DNA of 64,000 nt from JALYXV01 sp963791545. GTDB taxonomy: Bacteria; Actinomycetota; Acidimicrobiia; Acidimicrobiales; Palsa-688. The stretch is from positions 62,001-126,000 of the forward strand of contig CAWBSR010000015.1 in assembly GCA_963791545.1 (NCBI GenBank). The letters run 5' to 3'. A model generated the notes under the pieces. That model searched no databases. It had not been told where the DNA came from and saw nothing but the letters and a program-made list of their open reading frames with translations. Shown piece after piece: positions 7,476-19,517 of the stretch (position 1 is its first letter; each line of letters opens with the position of its first letter). Made by a program: the position numbers and the translations under genes.

Positions 7476-8594
7476 CTAGCCGCCGTGGGGGACGAGGCGG
7501 ACCGACACCACCGTGTTGACCGGCTTGTTGTTGGTGTCCTCGCCGCCGACCAGGTAGACGGTCTGGCCCACGATCGGGCCCACCACCGCCACGCCCATGT
7601 CGGAGCGGGCCGCAGGCAGCGTCATCCCGGTGGGTTGCAGCTCGCCCGTGGTCGGGTTGAGGGTGCTGATGGTGGCGATTGCGTGGCCGCCGGAACGGCC
7701 CCCGAAGACGTAGATCTTGCCGTTGATGACGGCGGCCGCGGCATGCGACAGGCCCGCCGGCAGCGGCGCCAGCTTGGTCACCGCGAAGGACTGCAAGTCG
7801 ATCTGCTGGACAGCGGTGGCGTCGGCGTGGTTGGGCGAAAGTTCGCCGCCGATCACATACAGCTTCCCATTGAGGGCGACGGCGGCGGGGTAGCGCACTG
7901 CCGGACTCAGCTGGGCCACCGTGGTGAAGGTCATGCCGTCGCTGGTGGCGACGACGCTGGGTAGCCATTGTTTCCCGTCGAAGCCACCGACGAGGAAGGT
8001 CTGGCCGTTGACCGTCACCGCCACCGAGTCGGCCCGTTTGGCCGGAAGATTGGTGATGACCGAGCCGGTGAGGTGGGCCGAGTTGGTGAAGGTGAACTGC
8101 TGCACCGCCGCCGTCTCGGTGGTACCGCCGCCGCCGAAAACGTAGTAGTTGCTGCCGATCACCGCCCCGGCGGCGTCATGCACCGGGGTCGCCATGGTGC
8201 CGAGCGTGGTCGTGCTTCCGGTTACCGGGTCGATCTGGTAGACGTTCTTGCTGGTGGCGCCGGTGGTCGAGCCGCCGAAGATGGCCAGGTTGGTGCTGAC
8301 CGGAAGGACGGCCTGGCGGGACAGTGGGATTGGCAGGTGCCAGGTGGTCGCGGCCACGACCAGCTGTGGGGGCAGGGTGGTGGTGGCGGCGGGCGAGGTG
8401 GTGGTGGTGGCACCCGTGCCCACCTTGGTGCCGCCGCCGCCCCCGCCCCCCCGGGTCACGACGAAGATGATGATCAGCGGGATGCCCAAGGCGATTACCC
8501 CGGCCACGATGCGTCGGCGGAGATAGATCTTCTGCATGGCCGGGGAACGGCGGTTGGCGGCGGCGCGCATCCACGGCGGTGGGAGGGGTCTCAC
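7476..8594 (-). CDS. Membrane-anchored Kelch-repeat propeller protein
   Basis: A basic N-terminus (YLRRR) is followed by one transmembrane helix (IVAGVIALGIPLIIIFVV), a Gly run and a Thr/Ser/Pro linker, then about six Kelch blades with repeated IFGG / YVFGGGG / FLVGGFDG / YVIGGE / YVFGGRSGG / YLVGGEDT motifs. The topology puts the propeller outside the membrane. The function is unknown; such propellers usually bind carbohydrate or protein. The start is uncertain: GTG 8594, ATG 8570 and ATG 8537 (directly before the TM segment) are all in frame and none has a clear ribosome binding site. Confidence 0.8.
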   Translation of the reverse strand: MRPLPPPWMRAAANRRSPAMQKIYLRRRIVAGVIALGIPLIIIFVVTRGGGGGGGTKVGTGATTTTSPAATTTLPPQLVVAATTWHLPIPLSRQAVLPVSTNLAIFGGSTTGATSKNVYQIDPVTGSTTTLGTMATPVHDAAGAVIGSNYYVFGGGGTTETAAVQQFTFTNSAHLTGSVITNLPAKRADSVAVTVNGQTFLVGGFDGKQWLPSVVATSDGMTFTTVAQLSPAVRYPAAVALNGKLYVIGGELSPNHADATAVQQIDLQSFAVTKLAPLPAGLSHAAAAVINGKIYVFGGRSGGHAIATISTLNPTTGELQPTGMTLPAARSDMGVAVVGPIVGQTVYLVGGEDTNNKPVNTVVSVRLVPHGG

Positions 8595-8791
8595 GGCGCG
8601 ACCCGAGCGGGGTACGGCCCAGCCTTGGGGGAGAAGCTGCAGTCCGGCAAGGCCTCCAGTCTTTCAGCATCTTCGCGGCGAAGCGATGATGATCCACGGG
8701 ATTTCGGGGTATAGCAATGGCGCACCCGTCGGTAGGTTCGGGCATTTCGGCTCGCCGCCCGCCCTGCGGAGCCAGATCAGGAGGACCTTGT

Positions 8792-9160
8792 ATGGGCAGT
8801 GAGGGCTTGCACGAGCCTGCCGAGCTGATGGACGAGGGCGTCATCGACCGCCATCGGGCCATCAGCTCGTTGATGGAAGAGTTGGAGGCGGTCGACTGGT
8901 ACGACCAGCGGGTAGCGGCGACGCGCGACGCCAGCCTGGCGGCGATCCTGGCCCACAACCGGGACGAGGAGAAGGAACACGCAGCCATGGTCCTGGAGTG
9001 GTTGCGGCGCCACGATCCGAAGCTGGATGCGGTGCTGCGGACCTATCTGTTCGCCGAGGGCCCCATCACCGAGATCGAAAAGGCGGCCGAGGCCGGCGGC
9101 GGGGGCGGTTCGGGTGACGAGGGTTCACTCGGGTTGGGCGGCGCCCGGGAGGAGCGATGA
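8792..9160 (+). CDS. Encapsulated ferritin (EncFtn) cargo protein
   Basis: 122-residue two-helix ferritin-like protein strongly resembling Rhodospirillum EncFtn. VIDRHRAISSLMEELEAVDWYDQ and HNRDEEKEHAAMVLEWL carry the iron-site residues Glu30, Glu60 and His63 and nearby Glu32 and Trp36. It forms an annular ferroxidase that works inside an encapsulin shell to store iron. The C-terminal tail after a Gly/Ser linker is GSLGLGGAREER, a cargo-loading peptide of the SLGIGSL type. A strong AGGAGG lies 8 bases before ATG 8792, and the stop overlaps the encapsulin ATG (ATGA). Confidence 0.93.
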   Translation: MGSEGLHEPAELMDEGVIDRHRAISSLMEELEAVDWYDQRVAATRDASLAAILAHNRDEEKEHAAMVLEWLRRHDPKLDAVLRTYLFAEGPITEIEKAAEAGGGGGSGDEGSLGLGGAREER

Positions 9161-9954
9161 ATCATCTGTTGCGAGGCCTGGCGCCGATCAGCGAGGCCGG
9201 GTGGAAGGCCATCGCGGATGACGCCAAACCCCGTCTCGTCACGTACCTGGCAGCCCGCCAGCTGGTCGATTTCGAAGGCCCGAACGGCTGGTCCTATTCC
9301 GCCACCGACCTGGGCCGGGCGTCGGGGATCGACGGTCCCGCCGACGGCGTGACTGCGACCCAACGCCGGGTGTTGCCGCTGGTGGAGCTGCGCAGCTCGT
9401 TCCTGGTGTCGCGCGCGGAACTGCTCAACGCCGACCGGGGGGCCGAGGATGTGGAGTTCCCCGACCTCGACGCGGCCGCCCAGCGCATCGCGGTGGCCGA
9501 GAACAACATCGTCATGTATGGCTATCCGGCGGCGGGGATGGCGGGGATCGCGGCGCGATCCTCGCATCCCCCGGTGACGCTGGGGACCGACGTGGCGGCG
9601 TTTGCGGCCCGGGTCTCCGAGGCGGTCAACCGCTTGCTCGGAACGGGCATCGGGGGGCCGTACGGTATGGCGGTGAGCCCTCAGAGCTACACCGAGATCC
9701 TGGAGACCAGCGAGGCCGGTGACCTGCTGCTGGACCACATGAAGGAGATCCTCGGGGGCCCCGTCGTGCGCATGCCAGGACTGACCGGCGGTGTGGTCGT
9801 GTCTCTACGGGGTGGCGATTTCGCCATCGACTGCGGCGAGGACATATCCATCGGGTATCTCGACTTCACTGCCGACGATGTCCGGTTGTATTTCGAGGAG
9901 ACGCTCAGCTTCCGGGTCATCGAACCCGACGCCGCGGTCGTGCTCACCGTTTGA
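9157..9954 (+). CDS. Family 1 encapsulin shell protein
   Basis: 265 residues with the HK97-fold encapsulin pattern: N-terminal LLRGLAPISEAGWKAIADDA (the inner helix that binds cargo peptides), LVDFEGPNGW, PLVELRSSFLVSRAEL, AENNIVMYGY, the GPYGMAVSP loop and a C-terminal DISIGYLDFTADDVRLYFEETLSF-type region. It self-assembles into an icosahedral nanocompartment around the co-translated ferritin (four-base stop-start overlap). Together they should sequester and mineralise iron under oxidative stress. No anchor or extra domain is seen. Confidence 0.94.
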   Translation: MNHLLRGLAPISEAGWKAIADDAKPRLVTYLAARQLVDFEGPNGWSYSATDLGRASGIDGPADGVTATQRRVLPLVELRSSFLVSRAELLNADRGAEDVEFPDLDAAAQRIAVAENNIVMYGYPAAGMAGIAARSSHPPVTLGTDVAAFAARVSEAVNRLLGTGIGGPYGMAVSPQSYTEILETSEAGDLLLDHMKEILGGPVVRMPGLTGGVVVSLRGGDFAIDCGEDISIGYLDFTADDVRLYFEETLSFRVIEPDAAVVLTV

Positions 9955-9958
9955 ACCC

Positions 9959-10060
9959 ATGAGCGGTCGCGCTCACCTGGGGTCCACCGGCGCCGGTATG
10001 GCGGTGAGCGACGAGATCCACAGCCACAGCAACCGGGCCCCGACCGCGAGTGACGGCTAA
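9959..10060 (+). CDS. Possible 33-residue leader ORF coupled to treY
   Basis: ATG four bases after the encapsulin stop, ending with a TAA that overlaps the treY ATG (TAATG). The product (starting MSGRAHLGSTG) resembles nothing I know and has no clear ribosome binding site. It could couple treY translation to the encapsulin genes or be chance. Confidence 0.2.
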   Translation: MSGRAHLGSTGAGMAVSDEIHSHSNRAPTASDG

Positions 10061-12726
10061 TGGCCGTGGGTAGGGGCTCGTCGGTGATTGAGCCGTGGTC
10101 GACCTACCGGGTGCAGCTGCACGCCAGCTTCACCTTTGCCGACCTGGCGTCGGTGGCCGACTACCTGGCCCGGCTCGGCGTCACCCACGCCTACCTGTCG
10201 CCCGCCTTGCAGGCGGCGGCGGGCAGTACCCACGGCTACGACGTGGTCGACCCCCGCTGCCTCAATCCCGAGCTGGGGGGGATGGAGGGCTTCGCCGCCC
10301 TTTCGCAACGGCTGCGCCGCCACGGCCTGGGCCAGGTGCTCGACATCGTGCCCAACCACATGGCCCTCGACGGCCGGGACAACCGTTGGTGGTGGGATGT
10401 GCTGGCCAACGGGCCATCGAGCCCCTACGCCCGCTACTTTGACATCGACTGGGACTCGCCGGAACGCAAGCTGACCGGCAGCGTGCTGGTGCCGATCCTG
10501 GGCGACCACTACGGGCGGGTGTTGGAAGCCGGTGACATCGCGGTCGAGCATGAGCCGGAGACGGGTACGTTCGTGGTCCGCTACGGCGACCACACCCTGC
10601 CGCTGTCGCCTCGCAGCATCGACGACCTACTGGCGGCGGCAGCCACCCGGGCGTCCTCGGAAGAACTGTCGGCCCTGGCGAGCGGCTTCGGGGAGTTGCC
10701 TCACGCCCTCATCGTGGACCCCGTCCTGGCGGCCGAGCGCCAACAGGGGAGCCGGCGGCTGCAAGCGCACCTGGGCGCCCTGACCGCGGCCGACGCCGGC
10801 GTGGCGGCCGGCATCGCCGCCGAGGTGAAGGCCGTCAACGACGACCCCGACGCCCTCGACACCCTCCTGCAGCGCCAGAACTACCGCCTCGCCTTCTGGC
10901 GCACCGCCAGCGAGGAACTCGACTACCGCCGCTTTTTCAATATCGAGACCCTGGCCGGGCTGCGGGTCGAGGACGACGAAGTCTTCGACGACACCCACGG
11001 CCTGATCGTGGCCCTGGTGGCGGGCGGCCTCATCGACGGGTTGCGGGTCGACCACGTCGACGGCCTGCGCCACCCGGGCGGGTACCTGGCCCGGTTGGCG
11101 GGAGAAACGGGCCACACCTGGGTCGTGGTCGAGAAGATCCTGGCGCCCGACGAGGACCTGCCGGGGCGCTGGCCGGTGGCGGGGACCACGGGCTACGAGT
11201 TCCTCAACCGGGTCAACGGGCTGTTCGTGGCCAGCGACAACATGGCCCGGTTGTCCGAAGGCTACGAGGCGTTCCTCGGAACCACCACCGACTATCCCGA
11301 GATCGAGCACGAATCGAAGATGCAGATCATGCGGGAGGAACTGGCGGCCGAGGTGGAGCGGCTCACCGCGCTTCTCGCCGTGGTGTGCGAGCGCCACCGG
11401 CGCCAGCGGGATTACACCCGGCGGGAGCTGCGGGGCGGGCTGCGGGAGGTTCTGGCCGCGTTCCCGGTGTACCGCACCTACGTCCGGCCCGGGGAGCCGG
11501 TCCGGGAGGCCGACCGCCGGGTCATCGAGGAGGCGGTGACGGAGGCGACCCGGCGCCGCCCCGACCTGGACCCGGAACTGTTCGCCTTCCTCGGTGGCCT
11601 CCTGCGGCTGGAGTACTCGGGCTTGCCGGAGGAGGAACTGGTGGCCCGGTTCCAGCAGCTGAGCCCGCCGGTCATGGCCAAAGGCGTCGAGGACACCGCC
11701 TTCTACCGCTACCACCGGCTGATCTCCCTCAATGAGGTGGGCGGCCACCCCGACCTGAGCGGGGGGGCCGTCGAGCGGTTCCACGCCGGCAACGCCGCCG
11801 CCGCCGCCCACTGGCCCCGGACCCTGCTGACCCTGGCCACCCACGACACCAAGCGGGGGCCCGACACCCGGGCCCGCATCAACGTCCTTTCCGAGCTGCC
11901 CGAGGCGTGGCGCCAGTCGGTGGCCCGATGGGCGGGCCACAACGACCGCTACCGCCGCAGCGCCATGCCCGACCGCAACGACGAGTACCTCCTCTACCAG
12001 ACGCTGGTGGGCGCCTGGCCGATCGAGGCGGGCCGGGTGCTCGCGTACATGGAGAAGGCCACCAAGGAGGCCAAGGTCCACACGTCGTGGGTCTCGCCCG
12101 ACCCCGACTACGACGAGGCGGTGCGCCTGTTCGTGACCGGCGTCCTGGGCGACGACTGGTTCCGGGATGGCCTGGAGCGGTTCCTGGCCGAGCACCGCGT
12201 GGTCGAAGCGGGCCGCACCAACTCACTGGCCCAGACGGCTCTCCTTTTCACCGCCCCAGGATTCTCCGACCTGTACCAGGGGACCGAGCTGTGGGATCAC
12301 AGCCTGGTGGACCCCGACAACCGCCGGCCGGTCGACTACGCCGAGCGGCGCCGGCTGCTGGGCGCGGTGGCCGGAGCCGTGCCGCCTCCGGTCGACAGCT
12401 CCGGGGCTGCCAAGCTGTGGCTCATCCAACGGCTGCTGGCCGACCGCCGCGACCGGCCCGACGCCTACAGCCCCTCGTCGGGGTACCAGCCGAGGCCGGT
12501 GCGGGGCTCGCGGGCCGAGCACGTGGTGGCCTTCGGGCGGACCGGGGGCCTGGTGGTGGTCGTCCCCCGGTTGTCGCTCGCCGTCGCCGGCGATTGGGGC
12601 GACACCGAGGTCGCCCTGCCCGGCGGCGAGTGGTCCGACGTCCTCACCGGGGCGCCCACCCCCTCCGGGGAGGTGGCAGGCCTGCTGGCCTGCTTCCCCG
12701 TCGCCGTGTTGGGCCCGCGCCGATGA
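10060..12726 (+). CDS. treY: Malto-oligosyltrehalose synthase (TreY)
   Basis: GH13 enzyme of 888 residues that converts the reducing-end alpha-1,4 linkage of maltodextrin to alpha,alpha-1,1 (EC 5.4.99.15). It starts with the TreY pattern TYRVQLHASFTFADL and HAYLSPALQA..STHGYDVVD; catalytic regions are DIVPNHMA, GLRVDHVDGLRHPGG (nucleophile Asp), VVEKIL (acid/base Glu) and THDTKRG. Domain order and length match the family. ATG 10060 is used and GTG 10084 is an alternative. It overlaps treZ by four bases. No treX debranching gene is in the window. Confidence 0.96.
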   Translation: MAVGRGSSVIEPWSTYRVQLHASFTFADLASVADYLARLGVTHAYLSPALQAAAGSTHGYDVVDPRCLNPELGGMEGFAALSQRLRRHGLGQVLDIVPNHMALDGRDNRWWWDVLANGPSSPYARYFDIDWDSPERKLTGSVLVPILGDHYGRVLEAGDIAVEHEPETGTFVVRYGDHTLPLSPRSIDDLLAAAATRASSEELSALASGFGELPHALIVDPVLAAERQQGSRRLQAHLGALTAADAGVAAGIAAEVKAVNDDPDALDTLLQRQNYRLAFWRTASEELDYRRFFNIETLAGLRVEDDEVFDDTHGLIVALVAGGLIDGLRVDHVDGLRHPGGYLARLAGETGHTWVVVEKILAPDEDLPGRWPVAGTTGYEFLNRVNGLFVASDNMARLSEGYEAFLGTTTDYPEIEHESKMQIMREELAAEVERLTALLAVVCERHRRQRDYTRRELRGGLREVLAAFPVYRTYVRPGEPVREADRRVIEEAVTEATRRRPDLDPELFAFLGGLLRLEYSGLPEEELVARFQQLSPPVMAKGVEDTAFYRYHRLISLNEVGGHPDLSGGAVERFHAGNAAAAAHWPRTLLTLATHDTKRGPDTRARINVLSELPEAWRQSVARWAGHNDRYRRSAMPDRNDEYLLYQTLVGAWPIEAGRVLAYMEKATKEAKVHTSWVSPDPDYDEAVRLFVTGVLGDDWFRDGLERFLAEHRVVEAGRTNSLAQTALLFTAPGFSDLYQGTELWDHSLVDPDNRRPVDYAERRRLLGAVAGAVPPPVDSSGAAKLWLIQRLLADRRDRPDAYSPSSGYQPRPVRGSRAEHVVAFGRTGGLVVVVPRLSLAVAGDWGDTEVALPGGEWSDVLTGAPTPSGEVAGLLACFPVAVLGPRR

Positions 12727-14546
12727 CGCAGCGCTTCGCGGTGTGGGCCCCCTGGGCGGCGCGGGTGGACGTGGTGCTCGACGGGGGTGGGGATGAGGTC
12801 CGGCCCCTGACCCCGGTGGCGTCGGAGGTTCCCGCCGACCGGGGATGGTGGGAGGCCAGCATCGACGAGGCGGGGCCGGGGACGGATTATCGCTTCTCCG
12901 TGGACGGGGGGCCGCCCCGTCCTGACCCCCGCTCCGCGTGGCAGCCCTTCGGGGTGGATGGTCCGTCGCGCGTGGTCGACCACGCCGCTTTCGCGTGGTC
13001 GGCGGAGGATCGGGGCTGGCGGGGGCTGCACCTGCCGTCGGCGGTGCTCTACGAGCTCCACGTGGGCACCTTCACCCCGGCGGGCACCTTCGACAGCGCC
13101 ATCCAACGGCTCGACCACCTCGTGGAGCTGGGTGTGGACGGCATCGAACTGCTGCCAGTGGCCGAGTTCTCCGGTGCCCGGGGGTGGGGGTACGACGGCG
13201 TCGACCTCTACGCCCCCCATCACGCCTACGGCGGCCCCGACGGGCTGAAACGGCTGGTCGACGCCTGCCACGCCCGCGGTCTCGGCGTCGTGTTCGATGT
13301 CGTCTACAACCATCTGGGCCCGGCGGGAAACTACCTGAGCCAGTTCGGCCCCTATTTCACCCACCACCACAGCACCAACTGGGGCGACGCGGTGAACTTC
13401 GACGACGCTGACAGCGGCGGTGTCCGGGCCTTCGTGATCGACAACGCCTTGATGTGGCTCCGGGATTACCACGGTGACGGGCTGCGACTCGACGCCGTGC
13501 ACGCCATTCGTGACGACTCGGCGCGGCCGATCGTGGAGGAGCTGGCGGCGGCGGTGCATGGGCTGGCCGGCTTCGTGCGCCGGCCCCTGTTCGTGGTGGC
13601 GGAGTCCGACCTCAACGATCCCCGGGTGGTACGCAGCGTGGCGGCCGGGGGGTGGGGGCTGGACGGCGTGTGGGCCGACGAGTTCCACCACGCCCTCCAC
13701 TCGGTGCTGACCGGGGAACGGGACGGCTATTACGCCGATTTCGGGTTGCTGGCCCAGGTGGCCAAGGCGCTGCGGCAGGCGTGGGTGTACACCGGCGACT
13801 ACTCGCCCCACCGGCGCCGGGTCCACGGGCGGAGCCCCCACGGCGTCGAAGGGTCGCAGTTGGTGGTGTTCCTCCAGAACCACGACCAGGTGGGCAACCG
13901 GGCGACCGGCGATCGCCTGACCCAGATCGAAGCCGTGCGGGTCTCACCGGGCCGGGCCAAGGTGGGGGCGGCGCTGACGCTGCTGGCGCCGTTCGTCCCC
14001 CTCCTGTTCCAGGGGGAGGAGTGGGCCGCCAGCGCCCCTTTCCTGTACTTCACCGACCACCAGGACCCTGCGTTGGGCGCCGCGGTGAGCGAGGGGCGGC
14101 GGCGGGAGTTCGCGTCCTTCGGATGGGCCCCGTCGGATGTGCCCGACCCCCAGGACCCGGCCACCTTCGAGCGGTCCAAGCTGGACTGGGACGAGGTGGC
14201 GTCGCCGGAGCACGCATCGATGCTCGAGTGGTACCGGACCCTGATCGCCATTCGGCGCCGGCTGCCGGAGTTGTCCGACGGGCGCCGGGAGCAGGTGCGG
14301 GTGTCCTATGACGTCGAGCAGGGATGGCTGGTCATGGCCCGGGGAGCGGTCACTGTGGTGCTCAACCTGGGGGAAGGCGCGCTGACGCTGCCGGTGGCGA
14401 CGGAGGCGGGGGCCGGGGGCGCCGACCTGGGTCCCCGGGTCGGGAATCTGGAGCTGCTGGCCGCGTCGGACCCCCATGTCGCGCTGGCCGGAGGAATGGT
14501 GGTGCTGGCTCCGGACTCGGTGGCCGTGCTCAGGGAGGTCGGGTGA
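12723..14546 (+). CDS. treZ: Malto-oligosyltrehalose trehalohydrolase (TreZ)
   Basis: GH13 hydrolase of 607 residues that releases trehalose from maltooligosyl-trehalose (EC 3.2.1.141). An N-terminal CBM48-like domain (RFAVWAPWAARVDVVL) precedes the barrel, with YELHVGTFTPAGTF, FDVVYNHLGPAGNYL, GLRLDAVHAI (nucleophile), VVAESDLNDPRVV (acid/base) and QNHDQVGNRATGDR. The start ATG overlaps the treY stop (ATGA), so TreY and TreZ are coupled. The last 17 bases overlap the convergent GNAT gene. Confidence 0.96.
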   Translation: MTQRFAVWAPWAARVDVVLDGGGDEVRPLTPVASEVPADRGWWEASIDEAGPGTDYRFSVDGGPPRPDPRSAWQPFGVDGPSRVVDHAAFAWSAEDRGWRGLHLPSAVLYELHVGTFTPAGTFDSAIQRLDHLVELGVDGIELLPVAEFSGARGWGYDGVDLYAPHHAYGGPDGLKRLVDACHARGLGVVFDVVYNHLGPAGNYLSQFGPYFTHHHSTNWGDAVNFDDADSGGVRAFVIDNALMWLRDYHGDGLRLDAVHAIRDDSARPIVEELAAAVHGLAGFVRRPLFVVAESDLNDPRVVRSVAAGGWGLDGVWADEFHHALHSVLTGERDGYYADFGLLAQVAKALRQAWVYTGDYSPHRRRVHGRSPHGVEGSQLVVFLQNHDQVGNRATGDRLTQIEAVRVSPGRAKVGAALTLLAPFVPLLFQGEEWAASAPFLYFTDHQDPALGAAVSEGRRREFASFGWAPSDVPDPQDPATFERSKLDWDEVASPEHASMLEWYRTLIAIRRRLPELSDGRREQVRVSYDVEQGWLVMARGAVTVVLNLGEGALTLPVATEAGAGGADLGPRVGNLELLAASDPHVALAGGMVVLAPDSVAVLREVG

Positions 14547-15036
14547 CCCCCCGCCACATGGCCAGGTGGGGGCCGATGTCGGGCTCCTCCCACGGCTGGC
14601 CCGCCGACTCGAACCCTCCCCGGCGGTAGAAGGGCACGGCCGGCGTCCGGGCGGTGCACCACAGCCCCGTTCCGCCCTGGCCCGCCACATACGCCACCGC
14701 GGCGGCCAGCAGCGCCGATCCGATGCCCTGATTGCGGTGCCCTTCCTCGGTGGCCATGCCCCGGAGGCGCCACCACTCCTCGGGTGGGCGGCCTGGCGCC
14801 TCGCGGTCCACGCTGGGGGGCGGTGGCTCGCGGTGCACGGTGAGGCAGCCGATGACCCCGTCCGATCGGTCGTAGGCCGCGAAGGTGGCGGCGTCGGGTA
14901 GCCCGTCTCCCGCCATCCCCCCGTACACCTGGAGATGGGGACGCAGCACCCGATGGCGCAGGGCGTACGCCTCACCCGGCGCCACCCGCTCGATCCGCGC
15001 CCCGCCGTCGCCACCCACGCGGGCAGCGTACGGCAC
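14530..15036 (-). CDS. GNAT-family N-acetyltransferase
   Basis: 168 residues with the acetyl-CoA binding motif RGMATEEGHRNQGIGSALL and the late FYRRGGFESAG segment typical of GNAT enzymes. The N-terminal half (ERVAPGEAYALRHRVLRP) resembles the YitI/ElaA-like branch. The acceptor is unknown. The 3' end overlaps treZ convergently. The start is GTG 15036, with another GTG six codons downstream. Confidence 0.85.
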   Translation of the reverse strand: MPYAARVGGDGGARIERVAPGEAYALRHRVLRPHLQVYGGMAGDGLPDAATFAAYDRSDGVIGCLTVHREPPPPSVDREAPGRPPEEWWRLRGMATEEGHRNQGIGSALLAAAVAYVAGQGGTGLWCTARTPAVPFYRRGGFESAGQPWEEPDIGPHLAMWRGVTRPP

Positions 15037-15143
15037 CGGCCAAATCCGGAAATGCGAAATGTTGTCACTGCCGCTACAGCTTTCGCCCCGGTGCGCCGAA
15101 AGGTCGGCAGTCGGAGGGTCTTTTCAGGGGGTTGGGTCTATTC

Positions 15144-16859
15144 ATGTTCAAGTCTGAGGGGACTCCGAACGGCAGTCGAACAGGCTGGCTGCGAAGCATG
15201 ATGCGCCGCCGGGCCTCTGCCGCGGTGGCCGTGCTGGCGGCCGTGACGATGATCGTTCCTGTCCTGGCGCCGGCACCGGCATCGGGGGGCCTCCTCGCAT
15301 TGCCCACCACCCGGGTGATCGTGACCGGCCCCAACCTCGCCGGCGTCACGGGGGCCGTGACCAGTGTGGGCGGCCAGGTCGTCGAAGGACTGCCGCTTAT
15401 CAACGGTGTCCTGGCCGACGTTCCCGCCCCCGGGGTGGACGCGCTGGGATTGGTTCCCGGGCTGGTTGTGGCGCCGGACCTGGCGGTATCGGTCGCCGGT
15501 GCCGGGTTCGGCTCCACCACGCCGCCGCCTCGTGCCCCGGCCGCGGTGTTCCCTGTCACCACCGGCGCCAGCCAGTTGGTGGCCAACGGCGTCGACGGCC
15601 ACGGAGTCCGGGTGGCGGTGCTCGACACCGGGATCGCCAACCTGGCCGACTTCGCAGGACGGCTGGTGGACGGTGTCGACCTGAGCGGCGAACACAACCC
15701 CTTCCAGGACAGCTACGGCCACGGGACTTTCGTCGCCGGCTTGATCGCAGGTAACGGAGCGTCCTCCGGCGGCCAGTACGTAGGAGAGGCCCCGGGGGCC
15801 GACCTGGTCTCGGTGAAGGTCGCCGGGGCGTCGGGAATCACCGATGTGGCGTCAGTGATCCTCGGTGTGTCCTGGGTCGTCGACCATCGCAGCGCCGACC
15901 ACATCGGCGTGCTCAACATGTCGCTGGGCGCGGTGCCCTACACCTCGACGGTGTTGAACCCCCTCGACATGGCGGTCGAAGCGGCATGGCACAGCGGGAT
16001 TGCGGTCGTCACCTCGGCCGGCAACGCCGGCCCGTTCAACGGCACCATCCTCAGCCCCGGCGATGACCCGTTGGTCATCACGGTCGGCTCCCTCGACGAC
16101 CAGGGAACCACCACCACCGCCGACGACACCATGTCGGCCTTCAGCAGCGTCGGCCCCACCAGCCAGGACGGGTTCTTCAAACCTGACCTGGTGACCTCGG
16201 GCCGCTCGGTCGTCAGCCTGCGGGCCCCGAGCTCCACCATCGACCGGACCTACCCCTCGGCCCGGATCGGTGCCGCCAACTTCGTCGGTTCCGGGACCTC
16301 CTTCAGCGCCGCCATCGCCAGCGGTGCCGCCGCCCTCGCCCTCCAGGACGGATCGGCCGCCGGTCACCCCGACGCCATCAAGGCCAAGCTTCTCGGCGGG
16401 GCCACCCCGGGTCCGGTGGGCAACCCCTTCGCCGACGGGCACGGCTCCCTCAACGCCTACTGGGCGACGATGGCCGGCCAGGTCAGCGTGACCCAGACGG
16501 CGCCGCTCCTCCCGACCCTCCCCACGCTGGCGGTCTCGCTGTTCCACACGTGGAGCGCCTCGGCCTGGAACGGGACGGCTTGGAACGGCTCTGTCTGGAA
16601 CGGGACGGCCTGGAACGGGACCGCCTGGAACGGGACCGCTTGGAACGGGACCGCCTGGAACGGGACCGCTTGGAACGGGACCGCTTGGAACGGGACCGCT
16701 TGGAACGGGACCGCTTGGAACGGGACCGCCTGGAACGGGACCGCTTGGAACGGGACCGCCTGGAACGGGACCGCTTGGAACGGGACCGCTTGGAACGGGA
16801 CGGCCTGGAACGGGACCGCCTGGAACGGGACGGCCTGGAACGGCTCGGCGTGGAACTGA
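15144..16859 (+). CDS. Secreted subtilisin-like (S8) serine protease with C-terminal WNGTA repeats
   Basis: 571 residues from ATG 15144, preceded by AGGGGG. The signal peptide covers MMRRRASAAVAVLAAVTMI to about APASG. After a propeptide-like region the catalytic triad is Asp161 (VAVLDTGI), His193 (YGHGTFVAGLI) and Ser386 (GSGTSFSAAIASG), with the oxyanion Asn in TSAGNAGP. The C-terminus, from about residue 475, is 20 units of WNGTA/WNGSA-type pentapeptide with only a few variants. Such Trp-Asn-Gly tails occur on actinobacterial subtilases, probably as a beta-solenoid or cell-wall binding stalk (inference). No sortase signal or membrane anchor follows. Confidence 0.92.
   Translation: MFKSEGTPNGSRTGWLRSMMRRRASAAVAVLAAVTMIVPVLAPAPASGGLLALPTTRVIVTGPNLAGVTGAVTSVGGQVVEGLPLINGVLADVPAPGVDALGLVPGLVVAPDLAVSVAGAGFGSTTPPPRAPAAVFPVTTGASQLVANGVDGHGVRVAVLDTGIANLADFAGRLVDGVDLSGEHNPFQDSYGHGTFVAGLIAGNGASSGGQYVGEAPGADLVSVKVAGASGITDVASVILGVSWVVDHRSADHIGVLNMSLGAVPYTSTVLNPLDMAVEAAWHSGIAVVTSAGNAGPFNGTILSPGDDPLVITVGSLDDQGTTTTADDTMSAFSSVGPTSQDGFFKPDLVTSGRSVVSLRAPSSTIDRTYPSARIGAANFVGSGTSFSAAIASGAAALALQDGSAAGHPDAIKAKLLGGATPGPVGNPFADGHGSLNAYWATMAGQVSVTQTAPLLPTLPTLAVSLFHTWSASAWNGTAWNGSVWNGTAWNGTAWNGTAWNGTAWNGTAWNGTAWNGTAWNGTAWNGTAWNGTAWNGTAWNGTAWNGTAWNGTAWNGTAWNGTAWNGSAWN
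16566..16856 (+). repeat. Twenty tandem 15-bp units encoding WNGTA repeats
   Basis: Near-perfect array with units such as tggaacgggaccgct. Differences are almost all at third codon positions (gcc/gct, acc/acg), with three units encoding Ser instead of Thr. The synonymous drift together with amino-acid conservation argues for selection on the protein rather than recent expansion alone. Confidence 0.95.
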
Positions 16860-16901
16860 TCGGGGTGATGAACCGTCACTGCTAGAGGTGGGCCGGAGGC
16901 C

Positions 16902-19515
<2,614 letters not shown>

Positions 19516-19517
<2 letters not shown>

